Shown here piece by piece: positions 8,975-16,853 of a DNA stretch of 64,000 nt (the first letter of the stretch is position 1; the number at the start of each line of letters is the position of its first letter). Origin of the DNA: Bradyrhizobium sp. AUGA SZCCT0283 (GTDB taxonomy: Bacteria > Pseudomonadota > Alphaproteobacteria > Rhizobiales > Xanthobacteraceae). The DNA lies in contig NZ_JAFCLU010000013.1 in assembly GCF_018130385.1 (NCBI RefSeq), positions 124,001 to 188,000 on the forward strand, given 5' to 3'. The notes under the pieces were generated by a model. The model was not told the DNA's origin and did not search any database. It was given only the letters and a program-made list of their open reading frames with translations. The translations under genes and the position numbers were made by a program.

Positions 8975-10207
8975 TTAATATTGGCCTTGCGGGGTCAGCC
9001 CGAGCGCGAGCTGGCCGTACATGGTGCCGACGGCATCCCAGTTCATGCTGATGTGGCGGCCGACGGCATTGGCGTCGCGCCAGGCACGCTGCACCGGATT
9101 GGAAAGATCGAGGCCGAGCCCGCCGGTCGAGGCGTTCAGCGCTTCGGTGGCGCGAATGGCCAGGGCTACCGAAAACGCCTGGCCGCGGCGGCTGACGATG
9201 CGGTCCTCGATCGAAATCGGCCTGTGATCGCGTGCGGTGCCCGCGCGGTCCCTGAGATCGCGCAGCAGCACTTCGCGCGCCGCATCGACCGAGGCGCTCG
9301 CTTCCGCGACCCGCAACTGGATGGTCGGGAAATCCGCCATGCGATTGTTGTGGCCCGCCACCGCGCCGCGGGTGATCCGCCTGGAGGTGACTGCAAGATA
9401 GTCTTCCAGCGCGCCGGCAGCGGCGCCGACCGCGGCCGATGCCAGGCAGGAGGGAATGTTCGACAGCATCGGGATCGAGAAGGTGGGGTTATTGGCATAA
9501 AGCGCGGCGCCCGGCGTCTTTCCCGATGTAGTGTCGGCGAACGACAGCAGGCGGTGCGCGGGCACGAACACATCCGACAGCACCAGCGTCTTGCTGCCGG
9601 TGCCGCTGAGGCCGACGACATTCCAGGTGTCGTCGATGACGTAGTCGGACGCCGGGACCAGCAGGAAGGCCGGCGCAAACTGGCCGCTCTCGGTCTTCGA
9701 CGGCAGCAGCGCCGCGCACAGCGACCATTGCGCGTTGTCGCAGCCGCTGGCGAACGACCAGCGCCCGGTCAGGCGATAGCCGCCTTCGGCCTCGATCGCC
9801 TTGGCCGCCGGCGCGTAGGAGCCGCAGGCCACCGCGTCGGGATTGCCGGCCCAGACGTCGCACTGCGCGGCCTCGGAGAATCCCGCGATCAGCCATTGAT
9901 GGGCCGCGAGCAGGCCGCCGACCCATGCCGTCGAGGCACAGCTTTTCGCAAGCTCGACGTTCAGTTCGACCAGCACATCGAAATCGTGCTCGTAGCCGCC
10001 GAACATCGCCGGCTTGACGATGTCGAAATAGCCGATGTTGCGCAGGGCAATGATGTTCTCTTCCGGAACGCGCCCGGCCTTTTCCGTGGTGTGGGCGCGC
10101 GCCTTGATCTGCGGCGCGATCTGCGCCACGCGGCTCCGCAACTCGGCAATATCAGGGCGAAGCGACGGCTGTGCCGGCACGTCCTTCAACTGGGCGACTG
10201 ATACCAT
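8975..10207 (-). CDS. graA: Resorcinol hydroxylase, FADH2-dependent oxygenase component
   Basis: Flavin-dependent monooxygenase of the acyl-CoA dehydrogenase fold (410 residues) that would hydroxylate resorcinol to hydroxyquinol using reduced flavin supplied by the next gene upstream. Family-like segments include GGYEHDFDVLVELN, STAWVGGLLAAHQW, GRWSFASGCDNAQW and NVVGLSGTGSKTLV, as in HpaH/HsaA-type oxygenases. I chose the ATG beginning MVSVAQLKDV; the open frame extends 34 codons further but that part lies in the spacer after graD and is not protein-like. Function within the fold is assigned by its neighbours. Confidence 0.88.
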   Translation of the reverse strand: MVSVAQLKDVPAQPSLRPDIAELRSRVAQIAPQIKARAHTTEKAGRVPEENIIALRNIGYFDIVKPAMFGGYEHDFDVLVELNVELAKSCASTAWVGGLLAAHQWLIAGFSEAAQCDVWAGNPDAVACGSYAPAAKAIEAEGGYRLTGRWSFASGCDNAQWSLCAALLPSKTESGQFAPAFLLVPASDYVIDDTWNVVGLSGTGSKTLVLSDVFVPAHRLLSFADTTSGKTPGAALYANNPTFSIPMLSNIPSCLASAAVGAAAGALEDYLAVTSRRITRGAVAGHNNRMADFPTIQLRVAEASASVDAAREVLLRDLRDRAGTARDHRPISIEDRIVSRRGQAFSVALAIRATEALNASTGGLGLDLSNPVQRAWRDANAVGRHISMNWDAVGTMYGQLALGLTPQGQY

Positions 10208-10262
10208 TGGTTTGCTCCGTGTCTTCGATTGGTTTGAAAAGCGGTCGGGTGGCTGGCGCGGT

Positions 10263-10781
10263 TCATGCGGCCTGGCTGTCGTGCGGCACCGAGAAACAGT
10301 AGGTCGCATCCTGGTAGATCAGCGGCTCGATCGGATCGCGCACGTTCACGGTCTCGGCCTCGCCGATGAAAATCGTGTGCGTGCCGTAGGGCACGGCGGC
10401 TGCCTTCTTGCAGAAGATGTTGATCTGCGCGTCGGCGAGGTAGGTGACGCCCTCGGCCGAAGTCATCCAGTCGCCGAGCCCGAACCGTTCTTCGGCCGGG
10501 AGCGCGCCGCTGAAGGCGGATGAAAGCGGGACCTGATCGCGGCGCAGTACGTTGACGCAGAACCGGCGCGCCAGCAGCATGATGTCATGCAGCAGCGTTG
10601 CCTGGTTGATGCAAACGATCAGGGAAGGGGGATCAAGCGACAGCGACGTCACGGCGGTCGCTGTCATCCCGTGCCGGCGATCCTGGTCAGCCGAGGTGAT
10701 GACCGACACCGCCGCGGGAAATCGCCGCAACGCGCGCTTGAACGTTTCACGCAATTCGTCGGATGCGGAATCCAGCGACAT
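10263..10781 (-). CDS. graD: Flavin reductase component of resorcinol hydroxylase
   Basis: NAD(P)H:flavin oxidoreductase of 172 residues in the HpaC/DIM6 family, providing reduced flavin to the oxygenase. Recognisable are FPAAVSVITS, GMTATAVTSLSLDPPSLIVCIN and FCVNVLRRDQ. A GGAGG ribosome binding site places the start at the ATG of MSLDSASDEL; a GTG four codons upstream overlaps that site and is less likely. First gene of the minus-strand operon, divergent from the MarR regulator, with an inverted-repeat operator candidate in the shared promoter region. Confidence 0.9.
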   Translation of the reverse strand: MSLDSASDELRETFKRALRRFPAAVSVITSADQDRRHGMTATAVTSLSLDPPSLIVCINQATLLHDIMLLARRFCVNVLRRDQVPLSSAFSGALPAEERFGLGDWMTSAEGVTYLADAQINIFCKKAAAVPYGTHTIFIGEAETVNVRDPIEPLIYQDATYCFSVPHDSQAA

Positions 10782-10837
10782 GGTTTCCTCCACTGAAATC
10801 CGCTCTTGTCCGGCGGCTTAACTTTCGCGAACAATAA

Positions 10838-10879
10838 TTGCATTTGCAAATATAGGTCAAGATAAATTTTCAAATGCAA
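10838..10879. promoter_or_regulatory. Candidate MarR operator between graD and the regulator gene
   Basis: Perfect inverted repeat TTGCATTTG (10838-10846) and CAAATGCAA (10871-10879) with a 24-base spacer. Each half continues in similar AT-rich sequence (CAAAT and, inverted, AAAAT). The left half is followed by the palindrome TTTGCAAA. It lies 57 bases upstream of the graD ATG and 34 bases upstream of the regulator TTG, in an AT-rich pocket. Spacing and symmetry suit a dimeric MarR-family repressor controlling both directions. Seen in sequence; binding is inferred. Confidence 0.65.
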
Positions 10880-10912
10880 CAATTGCCTTGAAAAACGATT
10901 CATGTCCGGCTA

Positions 10913-11437
10913 TTGGGAGACTGCAAAAGTTGCACCAAGGCAGGACGCAAGACTTTGTACAGACTGACAAATTCCTTTCCATACTTGCTCAACCGCGTCG
11001 GCGTGCAGATGGGTGAGCTGTTTTCCAGGCGCATTGCCGGCTACGGCGTGACCCTGCCGATGTATCGCGTGATGGCCGCGCTTTGGGAGGCCGGCGATCA
11101 GCGGCTCGGGGATCTCGCTGCGATGACGACGATCGAGATATCGACGTTGTCGCGGCTGGTCGGGGAGATGAAACGGCGTGGTCTCGTCACGCGCGCGCGG
11201 CTGAAGGACAACGGCCGCACCGTTGCGATCAATCTCACGCCGAAGGGGCGGTCACTGGTCGAAGAGCTGATCCCGATCGCCATCCGCTTCGAGGAGGTTG
11301 CGGTGCGCGATTTCCCGCCGAAGAATATTTCGGACCTGAAGACAATTCTGGCAGAGATCTACGAGAGCCTGAAGTCGCTCGAACCCGAGATCGAGGAAGC
11401 GAACAAGGCGCGCAAGGCGGCAAAGTCAAAAGCCTGA
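10913..11437 (+). CDS. MarR-family transcriptional regulator
   Basis: Winged-helix regulator of about 174 residues. The helix-turn-helix region reads LGDLAAMTTIEISTLSRLVG, followed by the wing RARLKDNGRTVAINLTPKGR. Divergent from the gra operon, it probably represses it and responds to gamma-resorcylate or resorcinol; that role is inferred from position and the operator-like repeat. The start is uncertain: the frame opens with TTG at the first position, and a second TTG (LYRLTNSF) lies 14 codons later. The lysine/alanine-rich tail is dispensable-looking. Confidence 0.88.
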   Translation: MGDCKSCTKAGRKTLYRLTNSFPYLLNRVGVQMGELFSRRIAGYGVTLPMYRVMAALWEAGDQRLGDLAAMTTIEISTLSRLVGEMKRRGLVTRARLKDNGRTVAINLTPKGRSLVEELIPIAIRFEEVAVRDFPPKNISDLKTILAEIYESLKSLEPEIEEANKARKAAKSKA

Positions 11438-11591
11438 CGTCTCCGCGGAGATGGCGGCCTTCCAGGCAAGGCCCGCGTTCGACGAATCCGCTTGCGGCCG
11501 CTTGCCGGGAAGCGCGTCGGGCGAATACGCGCCGGAAGAAGTTGCTCCGCTGCCCGGCGGCGGATCGGCCCGGGCGAGCGCCGCCAGGTCT

Positions 11592-11786
11592 TCAGCTGCG
11601 CATGGCGGCGCGGAAGCCGACGAAGCTCAACGCGCCCGCCACGGTGACGGCAATCCAGCTCGCCAAGAACGGCACATCAACGCCATTCAAGGTGACGGAC
11701 CACCCCATTACAATCCGGATCAACTGCAGAAGTGCGATCAGGGCAAAGATGGCGGCGGCAAGCTTGCAAAAGGTTCTTGTGGTCAT
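11592..11786 (-). CDS. Small membrane protein (64 aa)
   Basis: A 64-residue protein starting MTTRTFCKLAAAIF with a good GGAGA ribosome binding site. It has two hydrophobic segments, roughly residues 8-28 and 38-58, and a short charged end, so it should be an inner-membrane protein. I do not recognise a family and cannot give a function. The open frame continues upstream but that part is proline/arginine-rich shadow sequence. It stands between the MarR gene and the MAPEG gene, on the opposite strand. Confidence 0.6.
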   Translation of the reverse strand: MTTRTFCKLAAAIFALIALLQLIRIVMGWSVTLNGVDVPFLASWIAVTVAGALSFVGFRAAMRS

Positions 11787-12073
11787 TGCCGATCTCCGAT
11801 GGCCCACGAGGACGTGTTCGTCCACGCAGCTAAAATGGGGAGGGACCGGCGCGGCGGCCACCCTCCTTGGAGGGGGAAGAGGTTTAACTGAGCCACTTTC
11901 GATGTGTCGCACAATCGCCGTTTCGCGACGTCGCGGGCCGGGACCTTGGCGCCTTTGAGACGTTCCGACGGCGACTGAGGATGTCTGTTTATCTAATGTG
12001 ATCGGTGTACCGTGAAAACGACGCGAACGATTCTTACATGCAGATCGCATGCATCATCCCAGTCGAGGCAATC

Positions 12074-12463
12074 ATGACAGCCGATTTGTGGGCGTTAGTT
12101 GCGGCCATGCTGCTGGCCGTCGGTCAGCTTACCCTATCCAGTGTGCTGACACTCCGTCAGCTCGGGGGTGTTTGGGTCGCAGGGCCCCGCGATGAAGCGC
12201 GCGAGGTTACAGGTGTAAGCGGGCGCTTTGTTCGGGCGCACCGCAATCTGCTTGAGATATTTCCACAGTTCGTCGCCGCACTATTCCTGGTGCATGCAGC
12301 TCAAGCCGTTGGATCACTGTCGACAATTGGGGCTTGGTTGTTCGTCATCGCCCGGCTCGTTTACGTTCCCGCCTACGCCTTTGGCCCTGTGGGTGTACGG
12401 CCAGTCTGTTGGCTCGCCGCACAGGTGGGGATTTTCATGATCGTGGTCGACTTGTTTGTTTGA
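12074..12463 (+). CDS. MAPEG family membrane protein
   Basis: 129-residue integral membrane protein with about four helices. The segment VSGRFVRAHRNLLEIFPQFVAALFL is split here by the family pattern of Arg-x-x-x-Asn-x-x-Glu (RAHRNLLE), the glutathione-contact motif of MAPEG enzymes. The family includes microsomal glutathione transferases; the bacterial short forms are mostly uncharacterised. The ATG at MTADLWALV is the sensible start because the helix follows directly. Confidence 0.85.
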   Translation: MTADLWALVAAMLLAVGQLTLSSVLTLRQLGGVWVAGPRDEAREVTGVSGRFVRAHRNLLEIFPQFVAALFLVHAAQAVGSLSTIGAWLFVIARLVYVPAYAFGPVGVRPVCWLAAQVGIFMIVVDLFV

Positions 12464-12560
12464 ACACGCGGGATAAGCACGTATCGCGTCCAGTGACGGC
12501 GCATCGCGTTGATATCGGCATGTCTGCCTCTGCGCCGCTCTTGGAGGCTAAGCGGACACC

Positions 12561-13112
12561 TTAGTTCGCCGCCGCACGGCGCTTGCTCCGGCCTGCGACC
12601 TCGGGATAGCCGTGCAGCATCACCTTGTCGGCCTGCACGCCCCAGCTTTCCAGCCGATCCAGAAAACTCATGCCGAGCAGGTTGGTCTTCATCTGCCCGC
12701 GCGGCACCACCAGCGCCGGCACCGATTTCTCGACGAGCTGACCTACCGCGAGGCGATCGAGCGTCAGCCGCGCCGCCTTGGTGTGGCCGCCGGCGGTTTC
12801 GACGTCGACATTGTATTCGAGCATCTCGATCGGCAGGCCGATCGCCTTCGCCGTCTCCCAGGTCAGTACCACCGACGTCGCGCCGGTGTCGATCACCATC
12901 GGCGCCTTGACGCCGTTGATCTTGGCATGCAGCGCGAATTCGCCGGCTTTGCCGCGCGCGATCTGCACGGCGGGCGCCGGCTCCTGGCTGCGTTGCCGCA
13001 GCATTTTCGTGACCGAGTTGCTGGCGCGCGCGATCTGGGCCGGATCGCCATAGGCGACGACGGCGCCGGCGGTGGCGGCGAGCATCGCCAGAACGAGCAT
13101 GATGCGGATCAC
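12561..13112 (-). CDS. Retropepsin-like aspartic protease (TIGR02281 type)
   Basis: 183-residue single-domain aspartic protease with an N-terminal membrane anchor (MLVLAMLAATAGAVVAY) and the catalytic triad VIDTGATSVVLT near the middle, followed by the second family element LLGMSFLDRLESW. Clan AA proteins of this type are periplasm-facing in alphaproteobacteria; their substrates are unknown to me. I chose a GTG start because a GGAGG site lies at the right distance upstream. It begins 28 bases after the DUF1289 gene, so the two form an operon. Confidence 0.88.
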   Translation of the reverse strand: MIRIMLVLAMLAATAGAVVAYGDPAQIARASNSVTKMLRQRSQEPAPAVQIARGKAGEFALHAKINGVKAPMVIDTGATSVVLTWETAKAIGLPIEMLEYNVDVETAGGHTKAARLTLDRLAVGQLVEKSVPALVVPRGQMKTNLLGMSFLDRLESWGVQADKVMLHGYPEVAGRSKRRAAAN

Positions 13113-13140
13113 TGCGCGCCTCCGCCGGTTCGTCCCGCGA

Positions 13141-13344
13141 TCAGCCGTGCTCGGCGCGCGGCGGCATCTGCACGAGGCCGGCCTCCGCCATGCGCGCCGC
13201 AAGCCCTTCCATCACGGCCAATCGCTCCGCTGTCTCCATGCGGTGCCAGCGCGCGATCTCCGGCAACGTTCGTCCGCAGCCGAAGCAGAGTTTGGTTCTG
13301 GGGTCCATCATACAGACTGCGATACACGGCGTTTCTTTGCTCAT
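13141..13344 (-). CDS. DUF1289 domain protein
   Basis: Small 67-residue protein with four cysteines in the pattern TPCIAVCMMDPRTKLCFGCGRT at its N-terminus (C-x4-C-x8-C-x2-C), suggesting metal or iron-sulfur binding, then a helical region EIARWHRMETAERLAVMEGL. This is the DUF1289 family, common in Hyphomicrobiales, of unknown function. Same strand and close to the aspartic protease gene. Complete as seen. Confidence 0.9.
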   Translation of the reverse strand: MSKETPCIAVCMMDPRTKLCFGCGRTLPEIARWHRMETAERLAVMEGLAARMAEAGLVQMPPRAEHG

Positions 13345-13389
13345 TTATCGATAGTGAAATGGTTTGCGTCCCTTGCGCAAGCGCTGCAG

Positions 13390-14994
13390 TTACAGCCCGG
13401 TTCCTGCACTCATGATCGGCTTGTGACGCGCCCGCCGCTTGTCGTCGGCGGACGCTGCGGCGTTGGGTTCCGGCTGCAGGGGCGGGGCATCCTCGGCCAT
13501 CGGCGCCAGCGCGCTCATCACGCGCTCCGGCGGGAAGGTGACGATGACTTCGGTGCCGATGCGCAATTTCGATTTCAGCGTGAAGGTACCGCCATGCATG
13601 TCGATCAGGCTCTTTGCGATCGGAAGCCCCAGCCCCGCGCCCTGTTCGGCCGATTTGATCGAGTTGGAGCCCTGGCCGAACGAAGCCAGCACGATCGGAA
13701 TCTCGTCCTCGGCGATGCCGGAGCCGTTGTCCTTGACGCTCAGATATTGCCCGCCGGAAGCGGTCCAGCCCACCTTGAGCCAGATCTCGCCGCCTTGCGG
13801 GGTGAACTTGATCGAGTTGGACAGCAGGTTGAGCACGACCTGGCGCGTGGCGCGTTCGTCGCCCCAGATCCTGGGCATGCCGTGCTCGAACACCTCGTGG
13901 ATGGTGATGCCGCGGCTGGTCGCGCGCAGCTTCAACAGATGGTGGCAGTCGGCCACGACATGCACCAGCGACACCGCTTCCTCGTTCAGTTCGTAGCGGC
14001 CGGCTTCGATCCGCGACAAATCGAGAATCTCGTTGATGAGATTGAGCAGGTGAACGCCCGAACTATGGATGTCGGCGGAATATTCCTTGTACACCGGCAC
14101 CGTATGCGCGCCAAAAATTTCGCTCTTCATCACCTCGGAGAAGCCGAGGATCGCGTTCAGCGGCGTTCGCAGCTCATGGCTCATCTGCGCCAGAAAGCGC
14201 GACTTGGCGACGTTGGCGGATTCGGCGCGGTGCCGCGCTTCGTCCGAGATCGCCTTGGCCTGTTCGAGCTCGCCGATCAGCGCGTCCTTTTCGGCGCGCG
14301 CTTCCAGGGTCGCCAGTGTCGTCGAATGGAGCTGATGGGCGAGCAGGGCGAAATAGGCTTCGGCGGCGACCGCGAGCAGCGCGAGTGCGTAATTGTCGAA
14401 GGTTCCGCCCAGCACGAAATTGAGCGCGATCGCCGCCGTCACCGGCGCGGTCGCCGCCATCGCCGCAATGGGGAGCGTCGCCGCCAGCATGCTCGACACC
14501 GCGATCACCAGCAGCATCAGGAACATCATCATCGTGTTCGAGACGACGTCGAGGCCAGCCGGATGCAGCAGGATCGCCGTCCAGCACAGGCCGTAGAGCA
14601 GGTCGAGCAGCACGAACCGGGTTTGCCATTTGCGCGTGGCGGCGAGTGTGGGCTGCTCGCCGAGGAAGCGCCTGCAATTGCGAATGATGGCGGCATGGAT
14701 GCAGAGCATGCCGACGGTCCAGACTGCGGCCGGCACGGCGTACTTCCAGAGGCCGAACAGCACGCCGGTCGCAACCACCAGCAGCATGACAACGAAGGAG
14801 GCCGATACCCGGGTTTGGGCGTATTGCCGGAGCAATTCGGTATCGAAGGCCGGGCGGGTACCGCTTGATGACGTTAAGCGGTCCCGCGCCTCGCGCACCC
14901 GCTGCGCCGCCACGCGCCGGGTGTTGACCGGCTGTGTGACCGGCGCTTCTGCCGGAAGCTGGACAACCTCAGGCTTTTCTGCGGGGTTACTCAT
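13390..14994 (-). CDS. Membrane sensor histidine kinase, PdhS (PleC/DivJ)-like
   Basis: 534-residue kinase. About six hydrophobic segments occupy residues 60-220, then a short coiled-coil (LEARAEKDALIGELEQAKAI is its core) leads to the H-box SHELRTPLNAILGFSEVM, followed by EYSADIHSSGVHLLNLINE and LDLSRIEAGRYEL. The ATPase domain has NLLSNSIKFTP, DNGSGIAEDE and GAGLGLPIAKSL. The H-box flank is typical of alphaproteobacterial PdhS kinases that phosphorylate DivK or PleD. No response regulator is adjacent. The ATG beginning MSNPAEKPEV is preferred over a TTG four codons upstream. A CtrA-type box lies upstream. Confidence 0.9.
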   Translation of the reverse strand: MSNPAEKPEVVQLPAEAPVTQPVNTRRVAAQRVREARDRLTSSSGTRPAFDTELLRQYAQTRVSASFVVMLLVVATGVLFGLWKYAVPAAVWTVGMLCIHAAIIRNCRRFLGEQPTLAATRKWQTRFVLLDLLYGLCWTAILLHPAGLDVVSNTMMMFLMLLVIAVSSMLAATLPIAAMAATAPVTAAIALNFVLGGTFDNYALALLAVAAEAYFALLAHQLHSTTLATLEARAEKDALIGELEQAKAISDEARHRAESANVAKSRFLAQMSHELRTPLNAILGFSEVMKSEIFGAHTVPVYKEYSADIHSSGVHLLNLINEILDLSRIEAGRYELNEEAVSLVHVVADCHHLLKLRATSRGITIHEVFEHGMPRIWGDERATRQVVLNLLSNSIKFTPQGGEIWLKVGWTASGGQYLSVKDNGSGIAEDEIPIVLASFGQGSNSIKSAEQGAGLGLPIAKSLIDMHGGTFTLKSKLRIGTEVIVTFPPERVMSALAPMAEDAPPLQPEPNAAASADDKRRARHKPIMSAGTGL

Positions 14995-15096
14995 CAAACA
15001 ACACAAATCCTGCCCGCGAACCGCGCGGACTCTTGCATTGTCTATCTGTGCCGCAAAATCATTAAGCGATGACTTATAGAGAGCTAAAAACTTCCG

Positions 15097-15111
15097 TTAA
15101 CGACGGGTTAA
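15097..15111 (-). promoter_or_regulatory. CtrA-type box upstream of the histidine kinase gene
   Basis: Exact TTAA-N7-TTAA; on the minus strand it reads TTAACCCGTCGTTAAC, close to the CtrA consensus TTAACC. A further TTAA overlaps at 15113-15116. It lies about 103 bases upstream of the kinase ATG. The pattern is directly visible; CtrA binding is inferred. Confidence 0.55.
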
Positions 15112-15135
15112 ATTAACCTATCGGGCGGGCGGAAC

Positions 15136-15164
15136 CCCCGCTTCTGACGGGATAAGAAGCGGGG
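15136..15164. terminator. 10-bp hairpin between the GlxR-like and kinase genes
   Basis: Perfect stem CCCCGCTTCT (15136-15145) and AGAAGCGGGG (15155-15164) around a nine-base loop, 33 bases beyond the end of the GlxR-like gene on the minus strand. No clear T-run follows on either strand, so termination strength is uncertain. Confidence 0.6.
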
Positions 15165-15196
15165 CCATCCTCTTTGCCTTAACCTGTTTTTTTAAC

Positions 15197-16069
15197 TCAC
15201 CGCTCCAGCCGGGCCATCAGGCTCGACGTATCCCAGCGCTTGCCGCCCATCTTCTCGACCTCGGCGTAGAACTGGTCGACCAAAGCGGTCACCGGCAGGT
15301 TGGCGCCGTTGCGGCGGGCTTCGGCGATGCAGATCGAGAGATCCTTGCGCATCCATTCGACCGCAAAGCCGAAATCGAACTTGCCCTCGTTCATGGTCTT
15401 GTAGCGGTTCTCCATCTGCCAGGACTGCGCCGCGCCCTTGGAAATGGTCTCGATCACGGCCGGAACGTCGAGCCCCGACTTCTTTGCGAAATGAAGGCCC
15501 TCGGACAGGCCCTGGACCAGGCCCGCGATGCAAATCTGGTTGACCATCTTGGTGAGCTGGCCGGCGCCGGCGGGCCCGAGAAGCTTGCACATCCGCGCGT
15601 AGGCGCCGGCGATGATCGGCTCGGCCGCGGCATAGGCATCTTCCTTGCCCCCGCACATCACCGTCAGCACGCCGTTTTCCGCACCCGCCTGACCACCGGA
15701 CACCGGCGCGTCGATGAACTTGAAGCCTGCCTTGGTGGCGGCGGCGTCGAGCTCGCGGGCAACTTCGGCGGAGGCGGTGGTGTGATCGACGAAGATGGCG
15801 CCCTTTTTCATGCCGGCGAAGGCGCCATCGGCGCCGATCGTGACCGCACGCAGATCATTGTCGTTGCCGACGCAGCACATCACGAAGTCCTGGCCTTCGG
15901 CCGCTTCCTTCGGCGTCGGCGCGGTGCGCCCGCCGAATTTATCCGCCCATTCCTTCGCCTTGGCCCCGGTCCGGTTGTACACGGTCACCTCGTGGCCGCC
16001 TTTTTTCACCAGATGTCCTGCCATGGGGAAGCCCATTACGCCGAGACCGAGAAAAGCGACTTTAGCCAT
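15197..16069 (-). CDS. NAD(P)-dependent beta-hydroxyacid dehydrogenase (GlxR/MmsB family)
   Basis: 290-residue oxidoreductase of the 3-hydroxyisobutyrate / 2-hydroxy-3-oxopropionate reductase family. It starts with the dinucleotide motif FLGLGVMGFPMAGHLVKKG, then VYNRTGAKAKEW (the Arg after Asn suggests NADP preference), the substrate loop DAPVSGGQAGAENG, and the catalytic lysine in TKMVNQICIAG. Substrate specificity cannot be fixed; tartronate semialdehyde and succinic semialdehyde reductases share these motifs. It is monocistronic, divergent from the VOC gene. Confidence 0.9.
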   Translation of the reverse strand: MAKVAFLGLGVMGFPMAGHLVKKGGHEVTVYNRTGAKAKEWADKFGGRTAPTPKEAAEGQDFVMCCVGNDNDLRAVTIGADGAFAGMKKGAIFVDHTTASAEVARELDAAATKAGFKFIDAPVSGGQAGAENGVLTVMCGGKEDAYAAAEPIIAGAYARMCKLLGPAGAGQLTKMVNQICIAGLVQGLSEGLHFAKKSGLDVPAVIETISKGAAQSWQMENRYKTMNEGKFDFGFAVEWMRKDLSICIAEARRNGANLPVTALVDQFYAEVEKMGGKRWDTSSLMARLER

Positions 16070-16240
16070 GTGTGTTACCTTGAAGTTTTGCCGGCGATTG
16101 GGCTAGCCGGACGGTGTTCTTGAGGGAGCCGCACCATAACCTCTGCGCAGGGGAGGGCAACGCCTTCGTTTGGCGGGCGGGGCCGGATTCGTGCTAGGAT
16201 AGTGGCTTCAAGAACCTCACAAAAAAGGGAGTGACATCGC

Positions 16241-16678
16241 ATGGGCGTCAGCGTGGGCGTGCTCGACCATTTCAACATCCGGACCCGCAACCTTGCCGAT
16301 ACGGTCCGGTTCTATGAGGACATTCTGGGCCTGGAAAAGGGCGCCCGGCCGAACTTTGCTTTCCCCGGGGCGTGGATGTACAGCGAGGGCAAGGCGGTGG
16401 TGCACCTCGTCGATATCTCCAGGACCGAGGAACCGCAGAAGCCCGATTCCGGCGTCGTCCACCATGTCGCGTTCGCCAGCTACGGCTTTGACGGCATGAA
16501 GCGGCGGCTGGAAGCGAAGGGCATGGCTTACGACTCCCGGCAGGTGCCGGGCGGCGACCTCTGGCAGATCTTCGTCAATGACCCCAACGGTGTCATGATC
16601 GAGCTGAACTACGAAGCCGCCAAGGAGCAGACGGCCTCAGCCCCCGCCGAGCGGCGCGATGATGTGGGAGCGAGGTAG
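16241..16678 (+). CDS. VOC (glyoxalase/extradiol dioxygenase-fold) protein
   Basis: 145-residue single-unit VOC protein. The first beta strand LDHFNIRTRNLADTVRFYEDILGLE carries the metal-ligand His, VVHLVDI and VVHHVAFASYGFD supply further family positions, and FVNDPNGVMIELNY ends with the conserved Glu; each half is split by family pattern. Such proteins include glyoxalase I, dioxygenases and resistance proteins, so no specific reaction is claimed. A strong GGGAGTGACATCGC ribosome binding region precedes the ATG. Downstream lies a copy of the five-member repeat. Confidence 0.85.
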   Translation: MGVSVGVLDHFNIRTRNLADTVRFYEDILGLEKGARPNFAFPGAWMYSEGKAVVHLVDISRTEEPQKPDSGVVHHVAFASYGFDGMKRRLEAKGMAYDSRQVPGGDLWQIFVNDPNGVMIELNYEAAKEQTASAPAERRDDVGAR

Positions 16679-16722
16679 CCTTTTGCGCTGAACCGCTCTA
16701 TGGGTCGCATCGGACTGGCATA

Positions 16723-16835
16723 GCGTTTTGCAACGAGGCCCGCTGTTCGGATTTGGTCCGAGGCGGATCGGGTCGCGTCAAGAAAGCGCGTCAATACAAG
16801 AGAGTAGAGCCCGGTTCTCAATCAGAACCGAAAGG
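16723..16835. repeat. Palindromic repeat copy A plus hairpin
   Basis: Most diverged copy of the repeat found five times in this window: ends GCGTTTTG and GAAAGCGC, 67 bp (16723-16789), internal ATCGGGTCGCGTCAAG. It is followed by the hairpin CCGGTTCT/AGAACCGaaaGGGCT (16808-16835), which matches the hairpin next to copy E. It sits between the VOC gene and the ribosome binding site of mrp. Confidence 0.7.
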
Positions 16836-16853
16836 GCTTCAGGAGATGCGCGA

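Noticed and set aside
11451..11891. Plus-strand open frame of 146 residues
   Set aside because: It lies antisense to the small two-helix gene and its translation is low-complexity Gly/Ala/Arg without family features.
15179..15195. TTAACC with a second TTAA after nine bases, before the GlxR-like gene end
   Set aside because: Wrong spacing for CtrA and located at a gene 3' end.
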